Positions 16,283 through 26,030 of a DNA stretch of 64,000 nucleotides are shown here, one piece after another. A program made the position numbers and the translations under genes. Source of the stretch: CAIYTF01 sp963664845 (GTDB lineage Bacteria > Bacteroidota > Ignavibacteria > Ignavibacteriales > Ignavibacteriaceae); NCBI GenBank assembly GCA_963664845.1, contig OY761615.1:3038001-3102000 (forward strand), written 5' to 3'. Each line of letters starts with the position of its first letter. Within the stretch, counting starts at the first letter, position 1. The notes beneath the pieces are model-generated. The model saw nothing but the letters and a program-made list of their open reading frames with translations, ran no database searches and was not told the DNA's origin.

Positions 16283-16846
16283 ATGACTGCAATCAATAAG
16301 AATTTTTTTATTTCAGCGGATATCCATCCGGAAAAAATCCAGGCTGTTATGATTTGTGAAGCACCCCCCGCAAATGAAAATGATTATTTTTATGTCTCAT
16401 CCGACTCACTTTTTGTGACGAACACCGTTGATGCATTTAATTCTGCAGGCATCAAGGTCGCAGGCATCAGCGATATTGTTAAAAAAGGATTTTATTTGAC
16501 CACGGCCATTAAAGAGCCGAGAAAAGGATTGACCGTTCCCACCGAAACCATAGAAAAATTCTCTCCCCTTCTTGAAGAAGAATTGAATATGTTCCCCAAC
16601 ACCAAAGTTATCCTGCTGATGGGGGATGCGGCTATTAAAGCGCTGAATTGTATTTCGCGAAGAGTTAATAAAAAGAGAGTGATCCTACCGGGATCCACTT
16701 ATAAAATAAGGAGCGGCAAATTCTATTTCGGCAACATTCGGGTTTTCCCGTCTTATTTACCAACGGGAAAAAATTTCCTGATTGAAAAGGCAAAGAGAAA
16801 AATGGTAGCGGAAGATATTAAAACCGCCTTCGAACTTTTGAAATAA
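16283..16846 (+). CDS. Uracil-DNA glycosylase-like protein
   Basis: 187 residues from the ATG at 16283, preceded by a perfect AGGAGG with a 9-base spacer; a longer frame from 16220 lacks this. The layout follows the uracil-DNA glycosylase fold. An early AVMICEAPPANENDYFY loop sits where the family has GEAPG. KVILLMGDAAIKALN corresponds to the mid-domain LLLG..A motif. A C-terminal VFPSYLPTGKNFLIEKAK sits where the HPS/HPA loop normally lies. The usual catalytic and minor-groove residues are altered, so activity on uracil is not assured. Confidence 0.6.
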   Translation: MTAINKNFFISADIHPEKIQAVMICEAPPANENDYFYVSSDSLFVTNTVDAFNSAGIKVAGISDIVKKGFYLTTAIKEPRKGLTVPTETIEKFSPLLEEELNMFPNTKVILLMGDAAIKALNCISRRVNKKRVILPGSTYKIRSGKFYFGNIRVFPSYLPTGKNFLIEKAKRKMVAEDIKTAFELLK

Positions 16847-16964
16847 AGTTCACCATTCCCCGCCTTTTTGAAAGCACACATAAGACCGGTTAGCAGTACT
16901 TCCAAAAACCTCCTGATCGTACAACTGAACCCTAATACCTCACCTGGACGAGCCAAAACCCAAA

Positions 16965-17020
16965 AATGACGCATCCCTTCCCTCGCTTTTCAAGAGAGGG
17001 GGACAGGGGGTGAGTTCTGT
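16965..17020. repeat. Palindromic CCCTCGC/GAGAGGG repeat
   Basis: CCCTTCCCTCGCTTTTCAAG followed by AGAGGGGGACAGGGGGTGAG. It resembles the GC core of the dispersed host repeat at 927-1222 and 21420-21573. Located past the convergent ends of the glycosylase-like and small Cys/His genes; it may also act as a terminator hairpin. Confidence 0.45.
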
Positions 17021-17058
17021 TTTCACCTTAGTTACCAACGAAGTATATCTACGGATAT

Positions 17059-17223
17059 TTATACTTTCAGTCCTCTTTTTTTTATCTCTTCCAGAATTTT
17101 TCCGGCCAGAGGACGACAGGAACAATTTCTGGCATGTTCCAGATGCCATTTAATGCGCTGATCCAGCGTAGGATTCTTGGGCATCTTGTTTGCCCTGTGC
17201 CACTCGGCGTTTATTTTTGACAT
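17059..17223 (-). CDS. Small conserved-looking protein (54 residues) with a His/Cys motif
   Basis: The frame MSKINAEWHRANKMPKNPTL is followed by a WHLEHARNCSCRPLAGK segment and ends IKKRGLKV. Its charge pattern, the absence of rare codons and the compact HxxHxxxCxC cluster look like a real protein. The spaced His/Cys residues could bind a metal. It lies 44 bases downstream of the ALDH7-type gene on the same strand, so it may share its transcript. Function unknown. Confidence 0.62.
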   Translation of the reverse strand: MSKINAEWHRANKMPKNPTLDQRIKWHLEHARNCSCRPLAGKILEEIKKRGLKV

Positions 17224-17267
17224 AGACTGCCAATACTATTTAGTAATATCTTTTTCACTAAGACAAA

Positions 17268-18803
17268 CTATTCTATATCAAACTTTATTCCCTGTGCCAA
17301 CGGCATGCTTGTGGAATAGTTGATAGTGTTGGTTTGTCTGCGCATATACTGTTTCCATGCATCCGACCCTGATTCTCTTCCGCCGCCGGTTTCCTTCTCG
17401 CCGCCAAAAGCGCCGCCAATCTCAGCACCGGATGTTCCAATATTCACATTTGCTATTCCGCAGTCGGAGCCTTTTGCCGAAAGGAACGTTTCTGCTTCAC
17501 GGAGGTTGTTGGTGAATATTGATGAGGACAGTCCCTGCACAACGCCGTTTTGCAGGGCTATTGCTTCTTCAACATCGCCTGAATATTTTATGATGTAGAG
17601 TATCGGTGCAAAGGTTTCTTCCTGCACAATGCTGTAATGGTTTTTTGCTTCCACAATTGCGGGGCGCACGTAACATCCGGATTCATATCCGGCTCCTGTC
17701 AATACTTCACCACCGCTTAATATGGTTCCGCCTTCCTGTTTTAAGGTTTCCAGTGCTTTGACAAACGCTGCGACTGCAGTTTTATCAACCAAAGGTCCAA
17801 CGTGATTATGTTCGTCAAGCGGATTGCCTATCTTGAGGCTTCCATACACTTTAACCAATGATTGCACAATTTTATCATATACCGATTCATGCACTATGAG
17901 TCGCCGGGTGCTGGTGCAGCGCTGCCCGGCAGTGCCCACTGCGCCGAATACTACTGCGGGTATGGCGAGCTTGAGATCAGCATCAGGCGTGATGATGATT
18001 GCATTGTTTCCGCCCAGTTCAAGAATCATTCTGCCAAACCGTTTTGCAACTATTTCAGCCGCATGTTTTCCTACGGGAGTTGAGCCCGTTACTGAGATAA
18101 GAGGAATGAGGGGATCGTGCAGCATTCGTTCGCCGACAGATGAACCTTTCCCAACAATAAGATTAAAAATTCCTTCGGGCAGATTGTTGGCTTTTATCAC
18201 CTGGCCGACTATCTTTTGTACTGCAATTGCGGTAAGCGGTGTCTTGGAAGAAGGTTTCCAGAGAACAACGTCGCCGCAGATTGCAGCCAGCATCGTATTC
18301 CATGCCCACACGGCAACCGGGAAATTAAATGCGGTTACTATTCCAACAATGCCAAGCGGATGATATTGATCGTACATGCGATGGCCGGGGCGTTCCGAAT
18401 GCATGGTGAAGCCGTAAAGTTGACGTGACTGCCCAACCGCGAAATCGCAAATGTCTATCATTTCCTGTACTTCGCCCATGCCTTCCTGCAGGGACTTGCC
18501 CATTTCATAAGAGACCAATTCGCCAAGTGGTTTTTTGTACTCGCGCAGCTTTAAGCCAATTTGCCGTACAATGTCACCGCGTTGTGGTGCGGGAACAGTG
18601 CGCCATTGCAGAAATGCTGCCTGCGCCGTTTCAACTATCTTTTTATAATCGTTTTCTGATGATTGAAAAACTGAAGCAATATGTTTGCCGTCAACAGGAG
18701 ACGGTATTTTCAATTCGCCTTCGGTGGTGGTGGTTCCCCATTCGAGTCCGGTTGAAGAACCAAAATTTTGATCCTGAACAGAAAGAAGCTTTAATAGGTC
18801 CAT
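17268..18803 (-). CDS. Aldehyde dehydrogenase, ALDH7/antiquitin-type (semialdehyde or piperideine-6-carboxylate dehydrogenase)
   Basis: 511 residues. NAD-dependent aldehyde dehydrogenase fold with LELGGNNAIIITPDADL (catalytic Glu), GAVGTAGQRCTSTRR (catalytic Cys in GQRCTS) and the cofactor motif ISVTGSTPVGKHAAEIV. The GQRCTSTRRL form, the N-terminus LLSVQDQNFGSSTG and the end NYSTSMPLAQGIKFD match the ALDH7 group. That group oxidises alpha-aminoadipic semialdehyde (in equilibrium with piperideine-6-carboxylate) in lysine catabolism. No other lysine-degradation gene is adjacent, so the substrate is inferred from the family. Confidence 0.87.
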   Translation of the reverse strand: MDLLKLLSVQDQNFGSSTGLEWGTTTTEGELKIPSPVDGKHIASVFQSSENDYKKIVETAQAAFLQWRTVPAPQRGDIVRQIGLKLREYKKPLGELVSYEMGKSLQEGMGEVQEMIDICDFAVGQSRQLYGFTMHSERPGHRMYDQYHPLGIVGIVTAFNFPVAVWAWNTMLAAICGDVVLWKPSSKTPLTAIAVQKIVGQVIKANNLPEGIFNLIVGKGSSVGERMLHDPLIPLISVTGSTPVGKHAAEIVAKRFGRMILELGGNNAIIITPDADLKLAIPAVVFGAVGTAGQRCTSTRRLIVHESVYDKIVQSLVKVYGSLKIGNPLDEHNHVGPLVDKTAVAAFVKALETLKQEGGTILSGGEVLTGAGYESGCYVRPAIVEAKNHYSIVQEETFAPILYIIKYSGDVEEAIALQNGVVQGLSSSIFTNNLREAETFLSAKGSDCGIANVNIGTSGAEIGGAFGGEKETGGGRESGSDAWKQYMRRQTNTINYSTSMPLAQGIKFDIE

Positions 18804-19271
18804 ACGTGTGCGCCTTCAAATTTATGGTAGTTTTATATGTAAATATAGGGAAAATTGTAATTGCCAGTCCAGAATTAGCACATGGTCAATATAATTACCC
18901 TTTGAAAATATCGCTTTATTTGTACATAACGTGTCCAATTCCTTCTGGGTGGAAGCAGGGTATATAGCCTTAACCATATTTTGCGGAAAGACAAAGGCCA
19001 TGATTTACATAAGTATCATGGAGTAAGGCCTCACTTGCTTTTGGGCAATTGTGTCAATGTAATTAAACTTGTGACGAGTGTCATTCCAGCGAAAGTTGAG
19101 CGCAACCGAAATCCCGCTTCTGGCGGGGTGGGGATCCACCTAACTCGTCTTGCATGAGACACCATTTATATGCAGCATCTGCCGATTCATGTTAAGTTGA
19201 CAACACAGCTCGCCATTTAAACCATTTTGTTAAAACCACAATCCGCTCTATTTTGCGTTATTATTAATTAA
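18804..19271. other. Intergenic repeats before the MFS gene
   Basis: Contains the left half of the dispersed host repeat (about 18975-19045: GATTTACATAAGTATC, then CTCACTTGCTTTTGGG), followed directly by a MITE-like element. The rest is AT-rich and presumably contains the ALDH7 and MFS promoters. Confidence 0.5.
19046..19215. mobile_element. MITE-like element, copy 3 (decayed)
   Basis: The left end CAATTGTGTCAATGTAATTAA is a decayed form of the family end. The right end is TTAAGTTGACAACACAG. The inside has CATTCCAGCGAAAG, an insertion-expanded palindrome (AATCCCGCTTCTGGCGGGG), then GGATCCACCT. The left flank GCTTTTGGG matches the insertion site used in copy 1. The right flanking duplication cannot be recognised, so the exact end is uncertain. 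Confidence 0.6.
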
Positions 19272-20516
19272 TTGTTGCAAAAGGCAATGCAAGAACAGAA
19301 AATCCATCTTAAAGAACTTTTTAATTTAACTGTTGTGGTATCCGCGCTTGGTTACTTCGTTGATATTTATGACCTGATTCTCTTTAGTATCGTACGCAAA
19401 CCCAGCCTCACCGCCATCGGCGTTATTGATCAGGTTAGCGTAGGTGCGCTTTTGCTCAATATGCAAATGGGCGGAATGCTGCTCGGCGGCATATTCTGGG
19501 GAATACTCGGCGACAAGAAAGGCCGCATCTCCGTTTTGTTCGGTTCCATCCTGCTCTATTCGCTCGCAAACTTTTCCAATGCCTTTGTGCAAAACACTAC
19601 GCAATATGCGGTGCTCAGGTTCATTGCCGGGTTCGGCCTGGCCGGAGAGCTTGGTGCTGCCATAACCCTGGTTAGCGAAGTGATGAGCAAGGAAACGCGT
19701 GGCTATGGTGCTGCCCTCGTGGCCTCCATCGGCGTTACCGGTGCAATTTTCGCCGCCGTTGTTGGCGAGGTGTTTGATTGGAAAGTTGCTTACATGTTTG
19801 GCGGTGCTCTTGGATTTATGCTTCTCATCCTGCGAATGAAAATGTCCGAATCGGGAATGTTCCAGAGTGTAAAAAAAGAGAACGTCTCAAAAGGAAATTT
19901 CCTCGCGCTTTTCAGTTCGTTTGACAGGGCTAAACGCTATTTCAATTGCATTGCCATCGGCCTGCCCATCTGGTTCGTCGTTGGTGTGCTTATCACCTTC
20001 TCCCCGGAGTTCGCCCGTGAGTTGGGTTATCGTGACCCCATTCTTGCAGGACGCGCGGTGCTGTTTACGTATACCGGGCTCATCTTTGGCGACTTCATTA
20101 GCGGATTTATCAGTCAGATGATGAAAAGCCGCAAAAAAATTGTTCTGGCTTTCACGCTGGTTACTGCCTTGCTGGTGGCTGTCTATCTTTTCTTTCCCGG
20201 GAAAACTGCCGCCAATTTCTACACTCTTTGTGTGTTGCTTGGCTATGGCATTGGCTATTGGGCGGTGTTCAGCACCATTGCCTCTGAACAATTCGGCACA
20301 AATCTCCGTGCAACTGTTACAACAACGGCACCCAACTTTGTGCGTGGTGCGGTTATCCCCATCACCTTTGGGTTTACTTTTTTCCGGGATATGTTCCATA
20401 GCATGAAAAGCGGTGCGCTGATTGTGGGAATAATTGTTGTCGTTGTTGCTCTGTTCTCGCTCTATCATTTGAAGGAAACATTTGGTGAAGATTTGAACTA
20501 TCTTGAGGATGTCTAA
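19272..20516 (+). CDS. MFS transporter
   Basis: 414 residues, about 12 hydrophobic segments. The loop 2-3 signature of the major facilitator superfamily is GILGDKKGRISVLFGSIL, and GFGLAGELGAAITLVSE is typical of the metabolite:H+ symporter or sialate/sugar-acid symporter groups. Imports or exports a small solute with proton coupling; the substrate cannot be read from the sequence. The start is uncertain: a TTG at 19272 or the ATG at 19287, which has AAAAGG just upstream. It stands alone. Confidence 0.88.
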   Translation: MLQKAMQEQKIHLKELFNLTVVVSALGYFVDIYDLILFSIVRKPSLTAIGVIDQVSVGALLLNMQMGGMLLGGIFWGILGDKKGRISVLFGSILLYSLANFSNAFVQNTTQYAVLRFIAGFGLAGELGAAITLVSEVMSKETRGYGAALVASIGVTGAIFAAVVGEVFDWKVAYMFGGALGFMLLILRMKMSESGMFQSVKKENVSKGNFLALFSSFDRAKRYFNCIAIGLPIWFVVGVLITFSPEFARELGYRDPILAGRAVLFTYTGLIFGDFISGFISQMMKSRKKIVLAFTLVTALLVAVYLFFPGKTAANFYTLCVLLGYGIGYWAVFSTIASEQFGTNLRATVTTTAPNFVRGAVIPITFGFTFFRDMFHSMKSGALIVGIIVVVVALFSLYHLKETFGEDLNYLEDV

Positions 20517-20626
20517 AAACGAATAATTGCTTTTTACGGATGTTATAGACTTTATGTTGCGGGTACTTAGCCCGGTGTTTGGTACAGGTGTGTTAATTAC
20601 TAATAGCTAATAATTTCGGAGTGCGT

Positions 20627-21409
20627 ATGAAAAGAGTATCTAAAGTTCTTATTCTGTTCTTTGTCCTCGGCCTTAGCTCTGTTGGATATTCCCAAACAGT
20701 GGCGGAGCTGATTGCTCAGGCTGATAAACTGTCCATGAAGGATTTTAATAACCAGAAAGCATTGGAAAAGCTTTTCCAGGCAGACAAGTTGAGCAAAAAC
20801 AATTGGGATGTGGTCTGGCGGATCAGCCGCAGCTACGTTTATGTTGGTCAGGAAATGCCCTCATCCAACGACCAGCAGAAACAGGCACAACTTGCCAAAT
20901 ATCAGGAGGCACTGAATTATGCAAATCATGCAGTGCAACTGGGCCCGGATAAAAGTGTGTCCTATCTCCGTCGTGCAATCGTCAATGGCCGGATAGCGCT
21001 CTTCAAAGGGGTTTTCACCGCAATTGGACTGGTCAATGATGTCAAGGCCGATATTGAAAAAGCAATCCAGTTGAATAATGGCGATAAAGAGACTATGGCT
21101 GCCTGTCACTATGTACTGGGTCGTACACACGCCAAGGTCTGCGAAAAGTCAAAAATTGTCCGTTGGCCGCTTGGATTGGGATGGGCCAACATGGATGTCT
21201 CCTTAAAGGAATTCCAAAAAGCAGTTGATATGCGTCCCGATTTCAAGATGTACCACCTGGATTATGGAAAAGCGTTGATTAAAGAAGAAGAATGGGCCCG
21301 CGCAAAGGAACAGTTGGCAAAGATCACGTTGCTTCCTAAATTGGACATCGATGATGATTCTTTTACCGCCGAGGCAAAATCCCTTTACGAGCAAATAAAG
21401 AATAAATAA
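20627..21409 (+). CDS. Secreted TPR-repeat protein
   Basis: 260 residues from the ATG at 20627 with CGGAG upstream; a GTG two codons earlier is possible. The signal peptide is MKRVSKVLILFFVLGLSSVGYSQ, and the mature part is periplasmic. TPR-like helices include DFNNQKALEKLFQADKLS, YQEALNYANHAVQLGPDK and LKEFQKAVDMRPDFKMYHL. Related proteins in this lineage are annotated only as TPR proteins. No operon partner. Confidence 0.8.
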   Translation: MKRVSKVLILFFVLGLSSVGYSQTVAELIAQADKLSMKDFNNQKALEKLFQADKLSKNNWDVVWRISRSYVYVGQEMPSSNDQQKQAQLAKYQEALNYANHAVQLGPDKSVSYLRRAIVNGRIALFKGVFTAIGLVNDVKADIEKAIQLNNGDKETMAACHYVLGRTHAKVCEKSKIVRWPLGLGWANMDVSLKEFQKAVDMRPDFKMYHLDYGKALIKEEEWARAKEQLAKITLLPKLDIDDDSFTAEAKSLYEQIKNK

Positions 21410-21419
21410 ACCCTAACCG

Positions 21420-21573
21420 TGCATTAGAAAAAGACAGAATCGGTAACCTAAATAAGTATCGGGTATTAAGGCTTTACTCGCTCTTTGGGAAAGGGAGCAA
21501 GGGTGAGGGTCTTAGTCTAAATAAATTCACATACTCGTGCAATAAGTTCGCTGTTAATGCGTTTTCGGGATAA
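21420..21573 (+). repeat. Dispersed host repeat, copy 2 (uninterrupted)
   Basis: GCATTAGAAAAAG, ATAAGTATCGGGTATTA, CTCGCTCTTTGGGAAAGGGAG, AAGGGTGAGGGTCTTAG and AATAAGTTCGCTGTTAATGC match the copy at 927-1222 in the same order, but lack the 132-bp MITE-like element and its duplicated 9 bp. It therefore shows the unoccupied target site. The gap 21410-21764 otherwise holds only AT-rich sequence upstream of the hybrid kinase. Confidence 0.8.
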
Positions 21574-21764
21574 ACCCAACTTTTTTTGGCCATGGTGCTC
21601 CATATGCGGGATGCCATGGCTTGTTTTTCCCTGAATACCCAAATAAATGGCCGAAAAAGGTTTATGGGCATTCCCAGCCTATTAAGTTATTTCTTTGAAT
21701 TTCGATAATAAGTAACTAATTGTCCGATCTGTAACTAAAAGGCGGAGATTTCCCCCATACCATC

Positions 21765-24700
21765 ATGCAAAGATTAACGGTTGTACTATTACTCCTTCTA
21801 AGCTCCTGCTTATCTCCCCTTCTTTATGCCCAAAACGAAGATAGCCTGCGTAATGTTATTGCCCATTATGGAACAGGAGTAAGAACCGATACCTTGGCTG
21901 CAAGCACGCACCTTGAATTGGCTGAGCTTCTTTTGCTTGACCGGCCTCAGGAGGCTATTTCCAATCTTAAGAATGCCTGTGATGAATTCAAACGTTTTAA
22001 GTATGTATTCCGGGCTGCCTATTGCTATTCAAAAATCGGAAATGCCTATGCAAGGCTTCAGCTGTATGGCCTGGCAATGGAGAATTACCTCACTGCGTCC
22101 AGGATGTACGAGGATCTCCACGCAACCCGGGAGTTAAATTACTCCCTGCTGGATATTGGCATGGTCTATTACCGTCAACAGCGATATACTTCGGCACGCG
22201 GGTTTTTCGATAAAGCCGGCAAGGCATTTATGGAAATGGGCGATGCCCGGGGACTTGCGTTTGCATATGACCATATGGGTATCAATCTGCGTGAGGCGGG
22301 CAATATCGACTCTGCTTACATATGCTTTGGGAAAGCCCTTGTTGCAAGCCGGAATATGCACGATAAAAGTTTGCTGGCTCAAACGCTCTATTATCTCGGA
22401 ACCGTGTTCCAGGCACGACAGCAATATGACAGTTCCAAATACTATCTTACTGAAACCTATAACATTATTCTTCGTGCTGAAAAGAATGAGGACGAAGACT
22501 ATGTGTTACTTGGCAAAGCTTTAACCAGACTTGCTGCTATTGCGATCAACATAGGGGATCTTCCCGCAGCAGAGAGTTACTATAAAAAAGCAGTAAATGC
22601 AACAGTGGGCACACCGCGAATACTTAATTATGCGATATCACTTTATAACCTTGGTGCGTTTTATTCCCGCACAGGAAGGATAAAAGATGCTCTCGCAGTG
22701 CTGAATCAAGCCCTCGCAGTGGAAACTAAGTATCAATTTCTCAAAGAAGAATATAGCAGCCGACAGTTGCTGGTGAGCCTGTATGCCAAAAAGGGAGATC
22801 TTAAAAACGAATTGCTGCAGTTGCGTATTGTGGCAACACTTTCCGATTCGCTAAGCAGGCTGAATTCTCAGCAAAGATTATCCGATTTGAAGAATATGGC
22901 CGAGATGTTGGGGAAGGAGAAAGAAATTGAAACGCTTAAAGAGAAGAATAAAGCCGAGAAAATATTTCTCTTTTCGTTGGTTCTGATCTTTCTTATGCTG
23001 GGACTTGTTTTGTATTACCGCTTCCGAGCCCTGAAAAAAAATGAGAGCTTTTTCAATCACTTAACCAACAGTTTATTTGAGGGACTGCTGGTGAGTGTTG
23101 ATGGGCTTATAGTGGAATGCAACGACAAACTGCTTGATTTAAGTGGGTTCTCCAAGAGTCAGCTTATTGGGCAGCCAACCGTGCAATTCATTGCTGATGA
23201 TATCGAGCGCGAGGCCATTCGCAACAGTCTGAGTAATGATCCAAAAGGTGAATTCCGTCTTGCACTCAGAGCGGTGAATGGCAGAGCGATAATGGCAGAG
23301 ATTAGTATACGGCCATTTCCCTATAAGAGGAAAATAGGACGACTTGTTGTTATTAGGGATATCACGGAAAAAATCGAAGCAGAAAGAACCATTGCCAACA
23401 CAAAAATGAGGCTTGAAACGGCTATCGAACAAACCCCTACTCCTATGTTATTAGTCTCTGCAATTGACAAATGCTTTCTGGTGGTTAATACGGCCTTTAA
23501 GGAATATTTGGAAATCCCTGGCGAAACAGAGTTTCATGGGTTGGATATAGGGGCTATCAGCAAAAATTGGGTAGATATTTGTCCTGACGGGTCGCTCCTC
23601 CCGCCGGATGAAAAGCCGCTGAATAGGGTATTGCAGGGAATCGAAGTACGAAATCAATTGCTTGGGGTAATAACCCAAAGCGGAAAGAAAAAATGGGAAA
23701 TAGTTAACGCATCACCAATCTATAGCACAGAGGGTGAGTTGCTCGCGGCATTCATGGTTTGCACCGATATTACCGAAAGCCGGGAAATTGCTGAAAAGCT
23801 CCATCAGTCCGAAGCACTGTATCGATCCATTCTTGCTGCTTCACCGGACCCCATTCTCATTCTTACGCTTGAAGGGAACATTAGTTTTATTTCTCCCTCA
23901 GGGTTAAAGCTTTTTGACGCCGATGTACAAGAGATGATGGGCAGACCCTATCTTGAGTTCATCCTGGAAGAGGATCGTGAACGCATCATGATTCAGCTTG
24001 AGATGCTTATGATCCGCGGTGTTCCCGGCTCCATGGAGTGCCGTGTGGTGCTCAAAACCGGGGAAGTGATAAGCCTCGAAGCAAATGCCGAAGCAATAAC
24101 TGGTTCGTCTGGCGACGTAACCGGGATTGCTGTTGCGCTGCGGGATGTATCGGAAAGAAAACGCTTTGAGGAAATGTTGATAGCAAACGAAGAACGACTC
24201 ACTAAGATAATGGATCTTATGCCGTTTCCTATTTTGCTGACAGGAATAAAAGAACGCAATGTCCTATATGTGAACCAGGCATGTGCGGATACGTTCCTGG
24301 TTGACCAGGCGGCGGTCGTAGGAAAGGCTGTTTCCCCCTTTTACGCTGATAATGAACAACAGGTTGCTTTCATTAAGGATTTGATCACCAACGGAAGTGT
24401 TAGGGACAGGGAAATTCTCTTTAAAAAATCTGACGGCAGTCAGTTTTGGGGCAGAATGTCTTCTCTCAGAAACAAGATTGGCGAAGATACCGTTATTATA
24501 TCAGGAGTGGTTGATATTACTGCCCAAAAAGAAGCTGCTCTTCAACTTATTGAAGCGAAAAATGAAGCTGACCGGGCCAACCGGGCTAAAAGCGAATTCC
24601 TTGCCAACATGAGTCATGAAATTCGCACTCCCATGAATGCAATACTCGGTTTCGCAGAACTGGTTAAACGTCGCAAACTGGATGAGGTTTCCGCGGACTA

Positions 24701-26015
24701 TATTGACGGGATTGAAAAAGGAGGACGAAGTCTTCTCACCCTGATCAACGATATACTTGATCTTTCGAAAATAGAAGCCGGCAAACTCGATATACAATAC
24801 TATCCCAGTGATGTTCGCAGCGTCTGTGAAGATCTTTTCAAGATATTCGAATATCAGGCCTCGATAAAAAACATTGGATTCCAGCATGCCTGCACATCTC
24901 ATGGCACCTCCGTTTTGCTTATGGATGAAGTTCGTCTCCGGCAGATATTGTTCAACCTTCTGGGCAATGCTGTAAAATTCACTCATAGGGGATTTGTTTC
25001 CTGCAATGTGGCTGTGGAACCCTCAGTTTCGGATGCAGGCGGATATCGCCTCAGCATCGAAGTTAAAGATACAGGTATTGGTATCCAGGACAGTGAAAAA
25101 GAAAGAATTTTCCAGGCGTTCCATCAGCAGGAAGGGCAGAGCGCCAGAAAATATGGCGGTACAGGTTTGGGGTTAACTATCACGCGTCGGTTGACAAAAC
25201 TGATGAATGGCGATATTTCCTTTGTAAGTGCTCCCGGTGAAGGTACGGTTTTTACTGTGGTGTTTGATAAATTGAAACCCGCGATCATTGAAGTTCCTGA
25301 CCATACATTCGATGAATATGTCGAAACACTTCAATTCTCCAATGAAAAAATTCTCATAGTTGAAGATAATGAATCCAACAGACGCGTGGTGAGGGGCTAT
25401 CTTGAACCGCACAACATTCAGCTTTATGAAGCACCCAATGGTGAAGAGGGTTGTGTGATGGCTGAAAAACTTGTCCCGGACTTAATTCTCATGGATCTGC
25501 AGATGCCCATCATGGATGGCTACGAGGCCATCAAAAATATCCGCACAAACGAGATTACAAAACATATCCCTATCGTCATTGTTACCGCTTCCGTTTTGCA
25601 GGGAGATAAAGTTAAAGTGCAGGCACTTGCAGAAGGCTATTTGCATAAACCACTTTCGAAGAATGTTCTTATGCAGGAGCTGATGAAATATTTAAAATTC
25701 AGCATCCCGGACGAAAATACTCTGCCGGCAGTTGAACCAGAACCGGAAGAAGAGATTGCCTATATGGAATTGTCCGCTGATACCATAGGTCAATTAAAGA
25801 ACTTTTACCTGCCCCGGCTGACAGAACTGTTGGAGGGCATGGTCATTGACGAAATTCAGGAAACGGCATCAAACTTGCAAAAGCTTCCAGGTGCTTCGAA
25901 AAAAAGCGAATTATATATTCGCAGCGCGGCGGTGTTCAGGTCCGCAGAGACGTTCGATACTCTGCAAATTGAGACAGCATTACAAAAACTTATTGCGTAT
26001 ATTCAGACGTTGTAA
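21765..26015 (+). CDS. Hybrid sensor histidine kinase: signal peptide, TPR sensor, four PAS domains, kinase, receiver
   Basis: 1416 residues. Signal peptide (LLLLSSCLSPLLYAQ), a periplasmic TPR sensor at about 30-370 (FGKALVASRNMHDKS, ESYYKKAVNATVG), and a membrane helix at about 402-420 (FLFSLVLIFLMLGLVLYY). Four PAS domains follow at about 430-920, then HisKA with the phospho-acceptor His near 951 (MSHEIRTPMNAILGF) and an ATPase domain (N box NLLGNAVKFTH, G2 box YGGTGLGLTI). The receiver's phospho-acceptor Asp is near 1243 in LILMDLQMPIMDG. The C-terminal 100 residues are helical, without a clear Hpt histidine. It is 15 bases upstream of a receiver-kinase gene, so a phosphorelay between them is plausible. 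Confidence 0.93.
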   Translation: MQRLTVVLLLLLSSCLSPLLYAQNEDSLRNVIAHYGTGVRTDTLAASTHLELAELLLLDRPQEAISNLKNACDEFKRFKYVFRAAYCYSKIGNAYARLQLYGLAMENYLTASRMYEDLHATRELNYSLLDIGMVYYRQQRYTSARGFFDKAGKAFMEMGDARGLAFAYDHMGINLREAGNIDSAYICFGKALVASRNMHDKSLLAQTLYYLGTVFQARQQYDSSKYYLTETYNIILRAEKNEDEDYVLLGKALTRLAAIAINIGDLPAAESYYKKAVNATVGTPRILNYAISLYNLGAFYSRTGRIKDALAVLNQALAVETKYQFLKEEYSSRQLLVSLYAKKGDLKNELLQLRIVATLSDSLSRLNSQQRLSDLKNMAEMLGKEKEIETLKEKNKAEKIFLFSLVLIFLMLGLVLYYRFRALKKNESFFNHLTNSLFEGLLVSVDGLIVECNDKLLDLSGFSKSQLIGQPTVQFIADDIEREAIRNSLSNDPKGEFRLALRAVNGRAIMAEISIRPFPYKRKIGRLVVIRDITEKIEAERTIANTKMRLETAIEQTPTPMLLVSAIDKCFLVVNTAFKEYLEIPGETEFHGLDIGAISKNWVDICPDGSLLPPDEKPLNRVLQGIEVRNQLLGVITQSGKKKWEIVNASPIYSTEGELLAAFMVCTDITESREIAEKLHQSEALYRSILAASPDPILILTLEGNISFISPSGLKLFDADVQEMMGRPYLEFILEEDRERIMIQLEMLMIRGVPGSMECRVVLKTGEVISLEANAEAITGSSGDVTGIAVALRDVSERKRFEEMLIANEERLTKIMDLMPFPILLTGIKERNVLYVNQACADTFLVDQAAVVGKAVSPFYADNEQQVAFIKDLITNGSVRDREILFKKSDGSQFWGRMSSLRNKIGEDTVIISGVVDITAQKEAALQLIEAKNEADRANRAKSEFLANMSHEIRTPMNAILGFAELVKRRKLDEVSADYIDGIEKGGRSLLTLINDILDLSKIEAGKLDIQYYPSDVRSVCEDLFKIFEYQASIKNIGFQHACTSHGTSVLLMDEVRLRQILFNLLGNAVKFTHRGFVSCNVAVEPSVSDAGGYRLSIEVKDTGIGIQDSEKERIFQAFHQQEGQSARKYGGTGLGLTITRRLTKLMNGDISFVSAPGEGTVFTVVFDKLKPAIIEVPDHTFDEYVETLQFSNEKILIVEDNESNRRVVRGYLEPHNIQLYEAPNGEEGCVMAEKLVPDLILMDLQMPIMDGYEAIKNIRTNEITKHIPIVIVTASVLQGDKVKVQALAEGYLHKPLSKNVLMQELMKYLKFSIPDENTLPAVEPEPEEEIAYMELSADTIGQLKNFYLPRLTELLEGMVIDEIQETASNLQKLPGASKKSELYIRSAAVFRSAETFDTLQIETALQKLIAYIQTL

Positions 26016-26030
26016 TACAAATTTTATTGA

